From Paraglaciecola sp. 20A4 (GTDB lineage Bacteria > Pseudomonadota > Gammaproteobacteria > Enterobacterales > Alteromonadaceae), in NCBI RefSeq assembly GCF_011378905.1, contig NZ_WTPY01000002.1, forward strand, positions 124,001 through 188,000: 64,000 bases of DNA, written 5' to 3'. The notes under the pieces were generated by a model. The model was not told where the DNA came from, searched no databases, and saw only the letters and a program-made list of their open reading frames with translations. Positions 9,193 to 17,820 of the stretch are shown here, one piece after another; within the stretch, counting starts at the first letter, position 1, and every line of letters starts with the position of its first letter. The translations under genes and the position numbers were made by a program.

Positions 9193-10551
9193 TTGGTAGA
9201 TAGCGACTTGGCTCAATCACACGTTCTAACGCATCAGCGATTTTGGCATCGAGCCTCTCATCAGCAGCTAATTTTGCTGGCATTGCCGATGATCCTAAGC
9301 AATATAACGACTCCATTGATCGGCATGGTTGATACCGCAGTGCTGGGCCACATGGGGAGTAGTCAATATCTAGCTGGTGCAGCGATAGCGTCACTTATTT
9401 TGACTCAAACCTACTGGTTATGCGGCTTTATTCGTATGTCGAGCACAGGCCTTAGTGCACAAGCTAAGGGTGAGCAGGACGGTGAAGCGAAAAGTCGCGT
9501 GTTTTGGCAGAGCTGCAGTGTGGCGCTAATTATCGGCTTAGTTATATGGGCAGTGCAAAAACCTTTGCTGGCTTTGGGTATTCACTTTGCCCAGCCAGAA
9601 ACACAACTGTTAGAAGTGATTCAACAATATTTTAGTGTACGCATAGCGGGTGCTCCTGCTGCCTTAGTGAATCTTGCGATAATTGGCTGGTTAATTGGTC
9701 AGCAAAAGACTAAGCAAGTGCTTTATATTCAAGTTTTTGCGAATTTACTTAATGCCGGATTGAGTATATTGCTGGTCTTTGTGTTTGACCAAGGAGTGAA
9801 AGGGGTTGCATTGGCGAGTGTTGCCGCTGAATACAGTATTTTACTTCTGGGCATGTGGGTGGCGTTTAAAGGTATGGGATTACTCACGCCTCACCTGGCA
9901 CTGTGGCGGTGGTCTTCGCTTGCGCAGTTGATGAGCCTCAATGGCTACAGCTTTGTACGTAATCTGGCATTACAACTGTGCTTAGCTTTTGTGATTTTTC
10001 AGGGGGCTAGATTTGGCCCGTTAACGGCTGCCAGTAATGCGATAATTATGCAGTTTTTTGCCTTAATTGCGTTAGGTTTAGACGGCATCGCCTATGCGGT
10101 TGAAGCATTGGCGGGTGAAGCAAAAGGTAAGAAAGATGCACAAGAAATAAAGCGAGTCGTGCTTCGAGGTTTACTATGGTCTGGTGTGGTCGCGACGGTG
10201 TATAGCTTAAGCTTTTTGCTTTTTGGTCGACAAATAATTGCTATTTTAACGGATTTACCTGAGCTGAGAACCTTCACTGAGCGGTACTTATTTATCATTT
10301 GGCTACTGCCTATTGTTAGCCATTGGTGTTTCTTGCTTGATGGGATTTTTGTGGGATTAACGCGAGCCAAAGCGATGCAAAATAGTATGCTACTGAGTGC
10401 CGTGTGTTTCTTCTTTCCCAGTTGGTGGTTACTGCAAGATTTTCAGAATTACGCATTATGGATTGCGTTGTTGCTGCTTATGCTAGGGCGGGGCCTTAGT
10501 CTTGGTGGGTATTTCGCTTATCTTTACCGCGCTCAGCGTTTGCTAAACTAA
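9193..10551 (+). CDS. MATE family efflux transporter (DinF/NorM type)
   Basis: Twelve-helix inner-membrane exporter, probably a Na+ or H+ coupled drug or metabolite antiporter. It starts with the conserved LALPMILSNITTPLIGMVDTAVLGH helix, typical of the DinF branch, and shows two homologous halves. There is no in-frame ATG before that helix, so the start must be non-ATG: TTG 9193 or TTG 9208 are the candidates. The 452-residue length fits the family. It is divergent from the deacetylase. Its 3' end overlaps the convergent small membrane gene by 56 bases, and a terminator lies at 10742. Confidence 0.88.
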   Translation: MVDSDLAQSHVLTHQRFWHRASHQQLILLALPMILSNITTPLIGMVDTAVLGHMGSSQYLAGAAIASLILTQTYWLCGFIRMSSTGLSAQAKGEQDGEAKSRVFWQSCSVALIIGLVIWAVQKPLLALGIHFAQPETQLLEVIQQYFSVRIAGAPAALVNLAIIGWLIGQQKTKQVLYIQVFANLLNAGLSILLVFVFDQGVKGVALASVAAEYSILLLGMWVAFKGMGLLTPHLALWRWSSLAQLMSLNGYSFVRNLALQLCLAFVIFQGARFGPLTAASNAIIMQFFALIALGLDGIAYAVEALAGEAKGKKDAQEIKRVVLRGLLWSGVVATVYSLSFLLFGRQIIAILTDLPELRTFTERYLFIIWLLPIVSHWCFLLDGIFVGLTRAKAMQNSMLLSAVCFFFPSWWLLQDFQNYALWIALLLLMLGRGLSLGGYFAYLYRAQRLLN

Positions 10552-10774
10552 AAGCACTTTGCATCCGGTAAGCAAGAATGCCAACGTAGCCATAAAGGGC
10601 ATAAACACAGCCAATAACGAGCGCGAGCAATCCGGGAATTTGTAACCAAACCCAGCTGTTGGCTCCGAGTAAAACCAATACTACTCCAACACAAAAAAAA
10701 CCAAGGCCGTATTTAAAACGACCCCAGCTTTTGTGAGGATCAGCCGCTAATCGAGAGAGCGGCTTTTTTTGCAT
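10496..10774 (-). CDS. small membrane protein, unknown function
   Basis: A 92-residue frame with two hydrophobic helices (about residues 21-41 and 45-69) and a basic, polar C-terminus. It starts 16 bases after the nfuA stop on the same strand, which suggests co-transcription. No clear ribosome-binding site is seen before ATG 10774. Its first codons coincide with a hairpin and T-run that act as a terminator for the opposite-strand MATE gene. The membrane-protein composition argues for a real gene, but the family is not recognised. Confidence 0.6.
   Translation of the reverse strand: MQKKPLSRLAADPHKSWGRFKYGLGFFCVGVVLVLLGANSWVWLQIPGLLALVIGCVYALYGYVGILAYRMQSAFSLANAERGKDKRNTHQD
10742..10770 (+). 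terminator. intrinsic terminator of the MATE gene
   Basis: AGCCGCT (10742-10748) pairs with AGCGGCT (10758-10764) around a nine-base loop and is followed by seven T on the plus strand. It lies about 190 bases after the MATE stop and inside the 5' end of the convergent small membrane gene. Confidence 0.75.
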
Positions 10775-10790
10775 TGCGTGAGTCTATTAA

Positions 10791-11369
10791 CTAGTAGTAC
10801 GAGTGCTCACCGGCTTCATGCTCGGTGGCGTCTTTTACTGCAGTCAGTTCGCCAGAAAATTGAGCAAGCATTTGTTTTTCAATGCCATCTTTTAACGTAA
10901 CATCAACCATCGAGCAACCGTTACAGCCGCCACCAAACTGCAATATGGCTTCGCCTTTATCAGTAATTTCCACCAACATCACTTTACCGCCATGGCTGGC
11001 TAGTTGTGGGTTGATCTCTGCTTCAATCATATACTGTATGCGCTCTTCAAGCGGCGCGTCGTCATCGACCTTACGGGCTTTGGCATTCGGGGCTTTTAAC
11101 GTTAACTGAGAGCCCATTTGGTCTGTCACGAAATCAATTTCGGCTTCGCTTAAAAACGGTGCACTTTCCGCATCAACGACTGCATCGAAGCCATTAAATT
11201 CAAGGGTAATATCCGTTGATTCAACTGCATCAGGGGGGCAATAAGACACACCACATTCCGCACTTGGCGTACCAGGATTAACAACAAACACCCGAATATT
11301 ACTGTCAGGCTCTTGTTTTTCAAGCAATTTACAAAAATGCGCTTGGGCTGTATCTGAGATAGAAATCAT
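10791..11369 (-). CDS. nfuA: Fe-S cluster carrier protein NfuA
   Basis: Scaffold or carrier that passes 4Fe-4S clusters to client enzymes in the cytoplasm. It has the two-domain layout of NfuA: an N-terminal degenerate A-type domain (residues 1-95) and a C-terminal Nfu domain with the cluster-binding CxxC in [13 protein letters not shown] (C149 and C152). The 192-residue length is standard. It lies close to comF and bioH, as in E. coli (bioH-gntX-nfuA). An IscR-like palindrome sits upstream at 11412-11438. Confidence 0.96.
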   Translation of the reverse strand: MISISDTAQAHFCKLLEKQEPDSNIRVFVVNPGTPSAECGVSYCPPDAVESTDITLEFNGFDAVVDAESAPFLSEAEIDFVTDQMGSQLTLKAPNAKARKVDDDAPLEERIQYMIEAEINPQLASHGGKVMLVEITDKGEAILQFGGGCNGCSMVDVTLKDGIEKQMLAQFSGELTAVKDATEHEAGEHSYY

Positions 11370-11411
11370 AAAAAAGGTCCTGTTGTAGAAACATATAAAT
11401 ATTATATCAAA

Positions 11412-11438
11412 ATTACTTGACTAAAACACTCAAGTAAT
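11412..11438. promoter_or_regulatory. IscR type 1-like palindrome upstream of nfuA
   Basis: ATTACTTGA (11412-11420) and TCAAGTAAT (11430-11438) form perfect nine-base arms with a nine-base A-rich spacer. The core GACT-AAAAC-ACTC resembles the type 1 site bound by the 2Fe-2S form of IscR, as I recall its consensus. It is about 43 bases upstream of the nfuA start and 79 bases upstream of the divergent peptidase gene. The palindrome is seen directly; the regulator is inferred. Confidence 0.6.
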
Positions 11439-11516
11439 AAGGTTTGCTTATGTTAATTTCAGCTTAAATATGCGAACCTTTTAAGCTTATTTTACGGTAA
11501 TAAAAGGTATAGCAAT

Positions 11517-14078
11517 ATGAAATGCGGTTGGTTTTTGGGATTTGTTAGTCTAATTATGTTTTCGTTTACGGCCCAAGCCCTAATCGACAGCGACTATTTA
11601 CCCAATAATACGCAATTTCGTGATGATATTCCTAGCCCGTCTCAAGTTATCGGTGCGCCAGTCGGAGAATGGCATGTCCGCCATGATCAGCTAGTTGAAT
11701 ACATGCGTATTCTGGCTGCTAAGTCCGACCGGGTTAGTATATTAGAAACAGGCCGTTCACATGAAAATCGGCCTCTTTTATTACTGACCTTTACCTCCGC
11801 GAAAAACCAACAAAATTTAGAATCTATTCGTGAACATCACGTGTCATCATTTGGTCAAAAAAACGCGCCAGATCAACCTCTTGTCCTATGGATGGGCTAC
11901 AGCGTGCATGGCGATGAATCGTCGGGAGCTAATGCTTCGTTGTTAATCGCTTACTACCTTGCTGCGGCTAAAGGCGAAGCTGTTGAGGCCCTACTTGATA
12001 GTAATGTGGTGCTGATGGAGCCCAGTATCAACCCTGATGGCTTAGCGCGATTTGCCCAGTGGGCTAATGGCAATCGTGGTGAGCAGCTAGTCGCAGATCC
12101 TAATCATAGAGAGCATCAACAGCCTTGGCCTAGTGGACGAACAAATCATTATCTATTCGATTTAAATCGGGACTGGTTATTGTTGACTCATCCTGAGTCA
12201 CAAGCGCGTATTGCTCAGTTTCATCGTTGGCGCCCTCATGTGCTGACTGATTTTCATGAAATGGGCACTAACAGTAGTTATTTCTTCCAACCAGGTATTG
12301 CTTCACGCAATAACCCTTGGACCCCAGCGCGCAATACTGAGCTAACGGCAGAGCTGGCAACGTTTCATGCCGCCGCCTTGGATGAAACGAAACAGTTATA
12401 TTTTACTCAGGAAGCATACGACGATTTTTATTACGGTAAAGGGTCAACCTATCCAGATGCACAAGGCAGCATTGGCATACTGTTCGAACAAGCAAGTAGT
12501 CGTGGGCATAAGCAAGAGTCGATTAACGGAGTGCTGCATTTCAGCGATACGATTCAGAATCAAGTGACGACATCTCTTTCTACATTCACTGGCGCTCAGG
12601 CGAATAGAGCTGCGTTGCTCGCTTATCCTGAGCAATTCACCGCGCAAACCAATAAGCTTATTAAAGATGATAAAACAGTCGGCTATTTGCTCAGTGAGTC
12701 CCAGGATGCTAGCCGTTTTATGCAATTGAAATCTATTTTGCAGCAGCACAAAATTAAGTTCAGTTACTTGGATAAAGAAGCTCGTGTGGATGATGTTGTT
12801 TATCAGCCATTGTCGAGTATCTTCGTGCCTTTAAATCAACCCCAATACCGTTTAGTGAAGTCGCTCTTTTCAGACCGAAAAAGCTTTAATGACAATAGCT
12901 TTTACGACGTATCAAGTTGGAATTTACCTCTCGCATTTAATATTCAATACTCGCCTGTTGAGCGCAAGTTGTGGCGAAATATCCCTACTAATGACGTACA
13001 AAATAGGTCTGCCAATCAATTAACCGCCATTGATGATAAAGACGCCTACGCTTTCGGTTTTTCATGGCAAGATTCTAACGCGCCTCAGTTGCTTTATCGA
13101 TTACTGGCCAGTGGTGTGCAGGTTAAAATAGCAGGTTCAGATTTCGCAGCTCTGACGACGCAGGGCAATATTAGTTTTACAGCTGGCTCAGTGCTGATCC
13201 CATTAGCACTGAAGCAGCCTGATAATCTCCAGTCACTATTGAACGAAGGCTCAGCGCATAGCGAAATAAAAATTTGGTCGATACTCTCTGGCTTAACCGC
13301 ACAGGGTATCGATATAGGTAGTCGTGATATGCACGCACTTAAAACGCCTCAGGTGCTATTGGTGGGCGGAGAAGGTACCTCACAGTATGAGGTCGGAGAA
13401 GCATGGCATTACCTTGATACGGTTGTTGAAATGCCAGTGACGATTACCGATTTATCACGCTTACCTCGTCTAGATTTAACCCGTTATAGCCACATTATTT
13501 GGGTCAGTGGTAATTATGCTGAAGTGCCTGAAAAAACAGTGTTCAGGTTAGAAAAATGGTTATCTGCTGGGGGCGTAATGATAGGCCAGCGCACTGGTGC
13601 CAAGTGGCTTGCGGATAAGGATTGGTTAAAAGCGTCATTTTTAAGCCCAGATGAAATTAAACGCGCCTTTTCGACGACGGATTTAAATTACGCAGATCGT
13701 AATCAACTAGCGGCGAAACGACGTATTGCTGGTGCGGTTTTTGATACCCAGCTTGATTTGAGCCACCCCCTTACTTTCGGATTTACCCGATCACATCTGC
13801 CCTCATTTAAAAATAGTACTGTGGTTATGCGAGTGCCTAAAATGCCATTTTTTACAGTTGGACGTTATACGTCATCCCCTTTAATGTCTGGTTATGCTGC
13901 AGATGAATTACAAGCGATCATGAGTAAAAGTGCTTCAATTGTGGCTCACAGTGTAGGCAAGGGGAAAGTAATTGCATTTGTGGACGACCCTAATTTTCGT
14001 GGATATTGGCGGGGAACTAGGCGGCTGTTAAGCAACGCGATATTTATGTCTAATCTTATTGCCACTGATCAGCCATAA
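11517..14078 (+). CDS. secreted M14-family zinc carboxypeptidase-like protein
   Basis: Exported peptidase of 853 residues with a signal peptide (cleavage near residue 21, AQA). The zinc site is visible as HGDE (H131 and E134) and the third ligand H247 in LTDFHEMG; the likely catalytic Glu is E324 in GILFEQ. The peptidase domain covers about residues 45-360. The remaining 490 residues form a large C-terminal region, part of which looks like a class I glutamine amidotransferase-type fold (HIIWVSGNY, WLSAGG). Bacterial M14 proteins of this long type are common in Alteromonadales. The natural substrate is unknown. Confidence 0.88.
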   Translation: MKCGWFLGFVSLIMFSFTAQALIDSDYLPNNTQFRDDIPSPSQVIGAPVGEWHVRHDQLVEYMRILAAKSDRVSILETGRSHENRPLLLLTFTSAKNQQNLESIREHHVSSFGQKNAPDQPLVLWMGYSVHGDESSGANASLLIAYYLAAAKGEAVEALLDSNVVLMEPSINPDGLARFAQWANGNRGEQLVADPNHREHQQPWPSGRTNHYLFDLNRDWLLLTHPESQARIAQFHRWRPHVLTDFHEMGTNSSYFFQPGIASRNNPWTPARNTELTAELATFHAAALDETKQLYFTQEAYDDFYYGKGSTYPDAQGSIGILFEQASSRGHKQESINGVLHFSDTIQNQVTTSLSTFTGAQANRAALLAYPEQFTAQTNKLIKDDKTVGYLLSESQDASRFMQLKSILQQHKIKFSYLDKEARVDDVVYQPLSSIFVPLNQPQYRLVKSLFSDRKSFNDNSFYDVSSWNLPLAFNIQYSPVERKLWRNIPTNDVQNRSANQLTAIDDKDAYAFGFSWQDSNAPQLLYRLLASGVQVKIAGSDFAALTTQGNISFTAGSVLIPLALKQPDNLQSLLNEGSAHSEIKIWSILSGLTAQGIDIGSRDMHALKTPQVLLVGGEGTSQYEVGEAWHYLDTVVEMPVTITDLSRLPRLDLTRYSHIIWVSGNYAEVPEKTVFRLEKWLSAGGVMIGQRTGAKWLADKDWLKASFLSPDEIKRAFSTTDLNYADRNQLAAKRRIAGAVFDTQLDLSHPLTFGFTRSHLPSFKNSTVVMRVPKMPFFTVGRYTSSPLMSGYAADELQAIMSKSASIVAHSVGKGKVIAFVDDPNFRGYWRGTRRLLSNAIFMSNLIATDQP

Positions 14079-14101
14079 TTCCTCAGTATGTTACGGCCAT
14101 A

Positions 14102-14815
14102 CTAACGTGACGGCTTACTATCATGCTCAAGCGTAAGGCACATACTCCAAATATCGATTTGTATGTTTGGGTTATGGCTTTTGATAAGTTGATAAATAGC
14201 TTCAACCGTTGCACCCGTGGTGATGACGTCATCTAAAATCGCTATATGCTGGAATTTGATGGGACGATGAAGCGAGAATGCATTTTTCATATTGGCCTTT
14301 CTCTGGGAACTGGAAAGTGACGTTTGCGTTTGAGTGGCTTTATGGCGTGTAATTAAATCCGTTTTCAACGTTATACCTGTTAGAGCTGAAATGCACTTAC
14401 CTAGCTCTACACTTTGATTGTATTTACGTGTTTGATAGCGCCTAGGGTGCAATGGCACAGGAATTATTACTTGGGGTAATGAATCATTCTTGCTTAAAGC
14501 GTGATGAAAAAAAAGCTCGGCTAGCGCATTAGCATGCATGATTTTATTGGAAAATTTTAAACCAGTAATTAAGCGTGACAAAGGCCACTGATAATCTGCC
14601 ATAGCCAATACATGATCAGCTGATAAAAATTTAAGGCCCCGTTGCGCCTTTGGCCAATTCAATAAGTTGTAATTATATCTTTCGCATTCGAATAATACTA
14701 AATCTTGGGTGCAATACCCACACACTAGCGCCTTACTTTCTTGTTTGCACAGTAAGCATTGTTGGGTTTTAGGTATATTTACGTTTGCAAAATTCCACAC
14801 AAGAGCTGTATCCAC
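14102..14815 (-). CDS. ComF family protein (GntX-like phosphoribosyltransferase domain)
   Basis: Cytoplasmic protein related to the competence factor ComF. It has an N-terminal zinc-finger pattern, CLLCKQESKALVCGYC, and a C-terminal phosphoribosyltransferase domain with the PRPP-binding loop IAILDDVITTGAT. Length of 237 residues is normal. It is divergent from bioH, as gntX is paired with bioH in E. coli. A role in DNA uptake or use is suggested by the family. It converges on the M14 peptidase with only 23 bases between stops. Confidence 0.9.
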   Translation of the reverse strand: MDTALVWNFANVNIPKTQQCLLCKQESKALVCGYCTQDLVLFECERYNYNLLNWPKAQRGLKFLSADHVLAMADYQWPLSRLITGLKFSNKIMHANALAELFFHHALSKNDSLPQVIIPVPLHPRRYQTRKYNQSVELGKCISALTGITLKTDLITRHKATQTQTSLSSSQRKANMKNAFSLHRPIKFQHIAILDDVITTGATVEAIYQLIKSHNPNIQIDIWSMCLTLEHDSKPSR

Positions 14816-14875
14816 TTGATTTCACGGTTTGCGTCTTTACACTAACGCGCTAGTCCTTAAGCGTAGATGAAGTAA

Positions 14876-15652
14876 ATGACAACAGCTTTGAAAACTCATG
14901 AATCAGGTAGTGGCCCCAATCTCATTTTAATACATGGATGGGGCGTGAACAGTGGCGTTTGGCAACCGATTTCTGCGCAATTAGAGCAGCTTTTTACCGT
15001 GACTTATATCGATTTACCAGGATTTGGTCAGAACAATAAGGCATTTCCAGAAACGTATAGTATCGAGACAGTGGCCGCTGACGTTGCTACCATTATTCCG
15101 GCTAACAGCATCGTTATCGGTTGGTCGTTAGGAGGGCTGATTGCACAACAAATAGCCTTAACGGAGCCAGCGGCAATCAAACAACTCATACTCATAGCGA
15201 CCTCGCCTAAGTTTCAAAAAGATGATAGCTGGCCGGGTATCGCGCCTACTATTTTAAGTGCGTTTTCACTGCAACTGGTACAAGACCTAAGCAAAACAAT
15301 TGATCGGTTTCTCGCTATACAAGCGATGGGTAGTCAGTCAGCGAAAACAGATATGAAAAAAATTAAAAGCAGTATCGAAGCATATCCACAAGCTGATATT
15401 CGCGCCCTTACCGCTGGACTTAGTATATTGGAATGCGTTGATTTAAGACCGAAGCTGCATACGCTAACAATGCCAGTGCATTGGATGTTGGGACGTCTCG
15501 ACAGCTTAGTGCCAGCCAAGTTGGAAGATTATATACAATCTACCTTACCTGCCACCCACAGCGTGACAGTATTTCCTCACGCATCGCATGCGCCATTTAT
15601 TTCTCATACTGAAGAATTTTTGACTGATCTGTTAAGTAAAACCGGCATGTAA
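14876..15652 (+). CDS. bioH: pimeloyl-ACP methyl ester carboxylesterase BioH
   Basis: Alpha/beta hydrolase that demethylates pimeloyl-ACP methyl ester at the end of the BioC-BioH route in biotin synthesis. The oxyanion-region HGWGVNSGVW, the nucleophile elbow GWSLGG (S84), the acid in GRLDSLVP and the base in ASHAPF are all present. Length of 258 residues matches. The gntX-like neighbour supports BioH over other hydrolases, though the family is hard to tell apart by motif alone. Confidence 0.88.
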   Translation: MTTALKTHESGSGPNLILIHGWGVNSGVWQPISAQLEQLFTVTYIDLPGFGQNNKAFPETYSIETVAADVATIIPANSIVIGWSLGGLIAQQIALTEPAAIKQLILIATSPKFQKDDSWPGIAPTILSAFSLQLVQDLSKTIDRFLAIQAMGSQSAKTDMKKIKSSIEAYPQADIRALTAGLSILECVDLRPKLHTLTMPVHWMLGRLDSLVPAKLEDYIQSTLPATHSVTVFPHASHAPFISHTEEFLTDLLSKTGM

Positions 15653-15720
15653 AAAGTAACTGTTAAATTTCTCCTTTTTGGTTAATAATTAAGCATAAGA
15701 GGTAAGTAGAGGTACTCAAA

Positions 15721-15987
15721 GTGGCAATTTCACTTAACAGCAATATTAATTCGGCATTTGCCAATGGTGTTCAAGGTATTCAGCGTTCCAGTGACCAGAT
15801 CGCTGAGGCAGGTCAAGACATTGCTAATGTAAATGGTGATTTGCAACGCCATAGTAACACTTCGAGCGTGAGTTTGACCGATAGCATAGTTGATTTGAAA
15901 ACCGGCGCATTAGGCGTTGAAGCGTCCGCTAAAGTACTTGACGTAGCAAACGACACGATTGGTACCTTGTTAGATACCTTCGCTTAA
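15721..15987 (+). CDS. small flagellar-rod-like protein, unknown function
   Basis: An 88-residue protein starting with GTG. Its N-terminus (NINSAFANGVQGIQRSSDQIAEAGQDIAN) resembles the rod/hook N-terminal helix of axial flagellar proteins (GlxA...N.IANxNT), and the C-terminal helix repeats an alternating VEASAKVLDVANDTIGTLLDTF pattern like the C-terminal helix of FlgC or FlgG. No central domain is present. It lies 35 bases before the metalloprotease-like gene on the same strand. The assignment to flagella is inference from helix pattern. Confidence 0.75.
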   Translation: MAISLNSNINSAFANGVQGIQRSSDQIAEAGQDIANVNGDLQRHSNTSSVSLTDSIVDLKTGALGVEASAKVLDVANDTIGTLLDTFA

Positions 15988-16022
15988 CAATAAATTATTT
16001 AATGGAAAAATGACCTAAGAAA

Positions 16023-16967
16023 ATGAACATCGTTACGCCTATTCCTATCGCTGTTGGATTTCCGACAACGAATATAAATACTGAAGCTGCGCGCAGAGAT
16101 AACACCTTGCGCGAAACAGTTCCAGCGACGACGGGGTCTGAAAATTCAGCCGCAGAGTCGGGCTTAGCTGGTGATCATGACAAAGTAAGAACGCCCGTTC
16201 AACAGCTTACGTACGAACGTCCCCAGATTCAGCCTCAAGGCGAGTCTGCATCTGATGTGCAGCAAAACGCAGACAAAGACAATGCACAACAAGAAAGTGC
16301 AGGCAAAGACGATGCTGAACAGCAGCAGTTGGCGCAACAAGAACAGCAAGAAAAAGCGGAAATAGACGAACTTCAAAAACGTGATACGGAGGTGCGTACT
16401 CACGAGCAGGCTCACGCTAATACCGGCGGTCAATATGCTGGCGCCCCTGATTACGAGTATACAACAGGGCCTGATGGTAAGCGTTATGCCACCAGCGGTG
16501 AAGTGTCTATTGATATATCAGAAGCGGACACACCAGAAGAAACGATCCGTAAGATGCAGCAAGTCAAAGCCGCTGCTCTCGCACCAGCCGAACCTTCATC
16601 GCAAGACTTGCGTGTTGCGGCTGAAGCCAGCCAAAAAACGCTTGAAGCGCGCAAAGTATTAGCTGAAGACAAAAGTGAACGCACACAAGACGTACCAGAT
16701 AGTATGGGCGTGAACAAAGCCCAAGGCCAGACAGTGTCTCAAGCTTCGTTCGGACCTGAGTTGGATGAAATAGTACGCGGCACGGATGAAGGTGCACCTA
16801 CCCGTGATTTAGACGTAGAAATAGCATCACTAAAAAGTGCTGAGCAATCCTCTACTTACTCGGATGAACAACGTAACGACAACACTCTAGTTGCTGAGCG
16901 TGTTGTGCAGCGCTTCTATCAAAGTATCAGTGAACCGAAGAGCTACGGTTTGAATTACTCCGCTTGA
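16023..16967 (+). CDS. putative metalloprotease of the CJM1_0395 (SprA-related) family
   Basis: A 314-residue protein with a long Gln/Glu/Ala-rich, probably coiled or disordered N-terminal half (about residues 1-120). The conserved domain follows: VRTHEQAHANTGGQYAGAP with an HExxH zinc motif (H127, E128, H131), a DYEYTTGPDGKRYATSGEV segment and a long helix through SSQDLRVAAEA. This pattern is known from a family annotated as putative metalloproteases. No signal peptide is seen. Activity and substrate are unknown. It probably forms an operon with the small gene at 15721. Confidence 0.8.
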   Translation: MNIVTPIPIAVGFPTTNINTEAARRDNTLRETVPATTGSENSAAESGLAGDHDKVRTPVQQLTYERPQIQPQGESASDVQQNADKDNAQQESAGKDDAEQQQLAQQEQQEKAEIDELQKRDTEVRTHEQAHANTGGQYAGAPDYEYTTGPDGKRYATSGEVSIDISEADTPEETIRKMQQVKAAALAPAEPSSQDLRVAAEASQKTLEARKVLAEDKSERTQDVPDSMGVNKAQGQTVSQASFGPELDEIVRGTDEGAPTRDLDVEIASLKSAEQSSTYSDEQRNDNTLVAERVVQRFYQSISEPKSYGLNYSA

Positions 16968-17091
16968 TCTTGCCAATTCTAATCCATTGTGGACGCTCCT
17001 AACCTCAGGTAAAGGGCGCTAATTTACTGTGTCATTAATAACGTCGCACTTAGGCTAGCCTACAGTGAATGCAACAGATAACGCCATAGCG

Positions 17092-17502
17092 CTAATAACC
17101 GAAATTATTCACAAACCGGCTTTTATCCTCAGGCGTTGCAGATTCATTACATTTACCAAGAAGATGAAAGCGATTTTCTGATTCGTAGGTATCAATTTCA
17201 ACGTATCCTTCACGACAATATCCGGTTTCACTTAACTTCAACTCGAGGCGACTATAAAGCGCATCGAGTAAATTTTTGTTTGCAATATGGCTATCTGATT
17301 TGGGTGAATTATTTCGCTTTGCTGGAGGACCGCCACCACGCTGTGACATGTTTTTCCCACGGTCACCTTTCTCTTGGTTAGCGCCAATACTGAAATTGAA
17401 AACTTTATCATTGGTGTATTTGATGTTGGTCACGAATATATCGCTTTGTTTTGCTTCAGGGCGATGTTTGTCTGCGCATGCACTTAGCACCATAGGCAAC
17501 AA
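17092..17502 (-). CDS. small putative lipoprotein, unknown function
   Basis: About 136 residues. A lipobox-like LSAC occurs at residues 6-9 and a polar mature chain follows, with a Gly/Pro/Lys-rich stretch and a C-terminal domain containing CREGYVEIDTYESENRFHLLGKC, in which two cysteines may pair. The start is uncertain: TTG 17502 leaves a very short signal, and no ATG lies between it and the upstream in-frame stop at 17533-17535. A slightly longer start at another non-ATG codon is possible. It could be a decayed gene. No homologue is recognised. Confidence 0.55.
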   Translation of the reverse strand: MLPMVLSACADKHRPEAKQSDIFVTNIKYTNDKVFNFSIGANQEKGDRGKNMSQRGGGPPAKRNNSPKSDSHIANKNLLDALYSRLELKLSETGYCREGYVEIDTYESENRFHLLGKCNESATPEDKSRFVNNFGY

Positions 17503-17820
17503 ACACTTACATACTGTTGGATGTATCAGACCTTATGTTAGTTTCGCAAGGGTATGTAAAAGCTATGTAAAGGTCGTAACTCGGCGGGGTTGAATTCGAG
17601 GAGTAGCGAAGTTAATTTCTTAACGTGTGCTATGTAAAAGAGGCAGCGTTAAAGCTCGATGAGCTATACCGACTTAATTGTTTTGGTCAATGGTGATGCG
17701 AGCATTTGCTTCTGACTACAATAAAAAATCCGCTAAACATAGTCAGCGGATTTTTATATTCTTTTCGTCGGACGTTTTAAGGCTTATAGATTCTAGCGCT
17801 GGCAACAGCGTGGAAGAAGC
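17503..17820. other. intergenic stretch with one terminator
   Basis: This 318-base region lies between the small lipoprotein and the end of tex. Apart from the terminator hairpin at 17724-17755 I see no gene, repeat or recognisable site. Confidence 0.5.
17724..17755 (-). terminator. intrinsic terminator of tex
   Basis: AAAATCCGCT and AGCGGATTTT form a ten-pair stem around a ten-base loop. On the minus strand the stem runs into T residues, about 65 bases after the tex stop codon. The T-run on the other strand makes it potentially bidirectional. Confidence 0.8.
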
